A stretch of DNA of 16,796 nt from an uncultured Acidimicrobiaceae bacterium (lineage in GTDB: Bacteria > Actinomycetota > Acidimicrobiia > Acidimicrobiales > UBA8592): assembly GCA_913031515.1 (NCBI GenBank), contig CAJWET010000016.1, positions 1-16,796 of the forward strand, given 5' to 3'. Below the pieces are notes generated by a model. It was not told where the DNA came from and made no database searches. It saw only the letters and a list, made by a program, of their open reading frames with translations. Shown piece by piece: positions 16,024 to 16,796 of the stretch. The position numbers and the translations under genes were made by a program. The first letter of the stretch is position 1. Each line of letters begins with the position of its first letter.

Positions 16024-16521
16024 TTAGTCGCTTAGAACTTCATTCAAGTCGATACTTAGAGATCCATTTTCACCAATCGACACCTTGTACCGAACAAGTC
16101 CATCTCCAGAAGGCGGGAAAGTTGATGCACTGTCGCACTCGTCGAAAAAACGTTGACCTACCGAATCCCAACCCAAGTTACACTGCTCTGGCGAAGATGG
16201 GGAACGTGCGTCTATGGCATACCAATTCACAGAAGGATTGTTGCCAAGATGCTGAACATAGATCGGTCTAGCTTCACCATTTAGAGAAGGAAAGAGTAAA
16301 GGCGCTGCATCATCACGGATTCTCTCTGCTCGTTGCTGTGCATCACCAACGTCAAAGATATCAACCCCGAGTTTAATTTTTATATCTCCATCTCCAGCGA
16401 GTTTAATCACAGCGAAAAGCAATGCGATTCCAATTGCAAGACTACTGACGGCAAAAAAAACTAAGCGAGGAAGATTTAATTTCGATGGTTCGCTAATCGG
16501 CATACAGTCAAGCGTATTCAA
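16024..16521 (-). CDS. Membrane-anchored protein with a degenerate Rieske-like domain
   Basis: The 165-residue protein has one hydrophobic segment (about 18-40) after a short polar N-terminus, so the rest probably lies outside the cytoplasmic membrane. Residues about 85-160 read like a Rieske beta-fold: a strand (PIYVQHLG), WYAIDARSP, then C114-N-L116, a turn, FFDEC129-D-S-A132, and a final SGDGLVRYKVSI strand. The cysteines sit where Rieske ligands would, but both histidines are replaced (L116, A132), so it cannot bind a normal [2Fe-2S] cluster; the two Cys could form a disulfide. The Rieske reading is my inference by pattern; the anchor and cysteine spacing are seen. The longest frame begins with TTG 16521, with AAAGGAA almost touching it; ATG 16503 is an alternative lacking a ribosome site. 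The gene converges on the helicase gene. Confidence 0.65.
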   Translation of the reverse strand: MNTLDCMPISEPSKLNLPRLVFFAVSSLAIGIALLFAVIKLAGDGDIKIKLGVDIFDVGDAQQRAERIRDDAAPLLFPSLNGEARPIYVQHLGNNPSVNWYAIDARSPSSPEQCNLGWDSVGQRFFDECDSASTFPPSGDGLVRYKVSIGENGSLSIDLNEVLSD

Positions 16522-16650
16522 TTCCTTTCGAGGGAAGACTTTTTTTTAATAAACAATTCCACAATGGTGACGTTTCTCGATCTTCTCACTAGTATCCCAA
16601 CGGTGAAGTGTTCTCCGCGAAACAAGGTCGCCATCGGTCAGAAGGAAAGT

Positions 16651-16656
16651 AGAGGA
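16651..16656 (+). promoter_or_regulatory. Ribosome binding site of the edge gene
   Basis: AGAGGA lies 4 nt before ATG 16661. It is one of the better ribosome sites in the window and supports the small partial gene that follows. Confidence 0.5.
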
Positions 16657-16660
16657 ACCA

Positions 16661-16796
16661 ATGGATAAGCTGAATGAGATGTTAATAGGTAGTTTAGCTT
16701 TAATAGGTGGATTTATAACAAAACGAGTTTTTAACAACCACGATACGTTGAGTGAACGCGTTACTGCTTTGGAAAAAGTGGTTTTAACTAAAGAAG
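16661..16796 (+). CDS. Small membrane/coiled-coil protein, N-terminal part (cut by window edge)
   Basis: The frame opens at ATG 16661 after AGAGGA and stays open to the right edge, giving 45 residues. Residues about 7-19 form a short hydrophobic helix (MLIGSLALIGGFI), followed by KR and then a heptad-like stretch from about residue 28 (DTLSERVTALEKVV). A short membrane helix followed by a coiled coil is common in small bacterial and phage proteins, but I recognise no family and cannot see the end. It is divergent from the membrane-anchored gene, with 139 bp between starts. Confidence 0.5.
   Translation, partial: MDKLNEMLIGSLALIGGFITKRVFNNHDTLSERVTALEKVVLTKE

Noticed and set aside
16546..16737. 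Minus-strand 63-residue frame with helix-turn-helix-like text
   Set aside because: Not called as a gene: its only ATG overlaps the better-supported plus-strand gene, no ribosome site is seen, and no internal standard start precedes the HTH-like part. It is kept as a finding only.

Overview
The window (about 45-48% GC by eye) is a densely coded bacterial chromosome segment built around de novo purine synthesis. The separate PurS, PurQ and small PurL, the style of the PurB C-terminus, and the mix of P450, Rieske and luciferase-like flavin genes suggest an uncultured actinobacterium-like organism, perhaps a marine Acidimicrobiia-type lineage. A Chloroflexi-type lineage such as SAR202 cannot be excluded. 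This placement is inference from gene style; there is no rRNA here.

Layout. 1-5846 (+): the 3' end of purB, then purC, a Rieske oxygenase alpha subunit, purS, purQ and purL. 5886-8449 (-): two tandem, clearly paralogous cytochrome P450s. 8450-8625: a divergent control region with a dyad just upstream of purF. 8626-11993 (+): purF, purM (overlapping) and a HAD-like protein. 12005-13701 (-): an LLM-class flavin oxidoreductase and a small acidic coiled-coil protein. 13808-15973 (+): a UvrD/PcrA helicase. 16024-16521 (-): a membrane-anchored protein whose outer domain looks like a degenerate Rieske fold. 16661-16796 (+): the start of a small membrane/coiled-coil gene cut by the window edge.

How the genes work together. 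PurF makes phosphoribosylamine, PurS/Q/L makes FGAM, PurM closes the imidazole ring, PurC makes SAICAR, and PurB releases fumarate from SAICAR and adenylosuccinate. purD, purN, purE/K and purH are not in the window. Four oxidative enzymes (Rieske, two P450s, LLM) sit in or beside the purine blocks. No ferredoxin or ferredoxin reductase is encoded here, so any electron-transfer partners lie elsewhere.

No tRNA, rRNA, CRISPR array, insertion sequence or integrase was recognised, and no gene-free stretch exceeds 300 bases (largest about 176). I found no convincing new multi-gene system. The best leads are the oxygenase genes embedded in the purine cluster, the P450 pair with a changed heme-propionate residue, the Rieske-like protein that keeps cysteines but lacks histidines, and the dyad upstream of purF.
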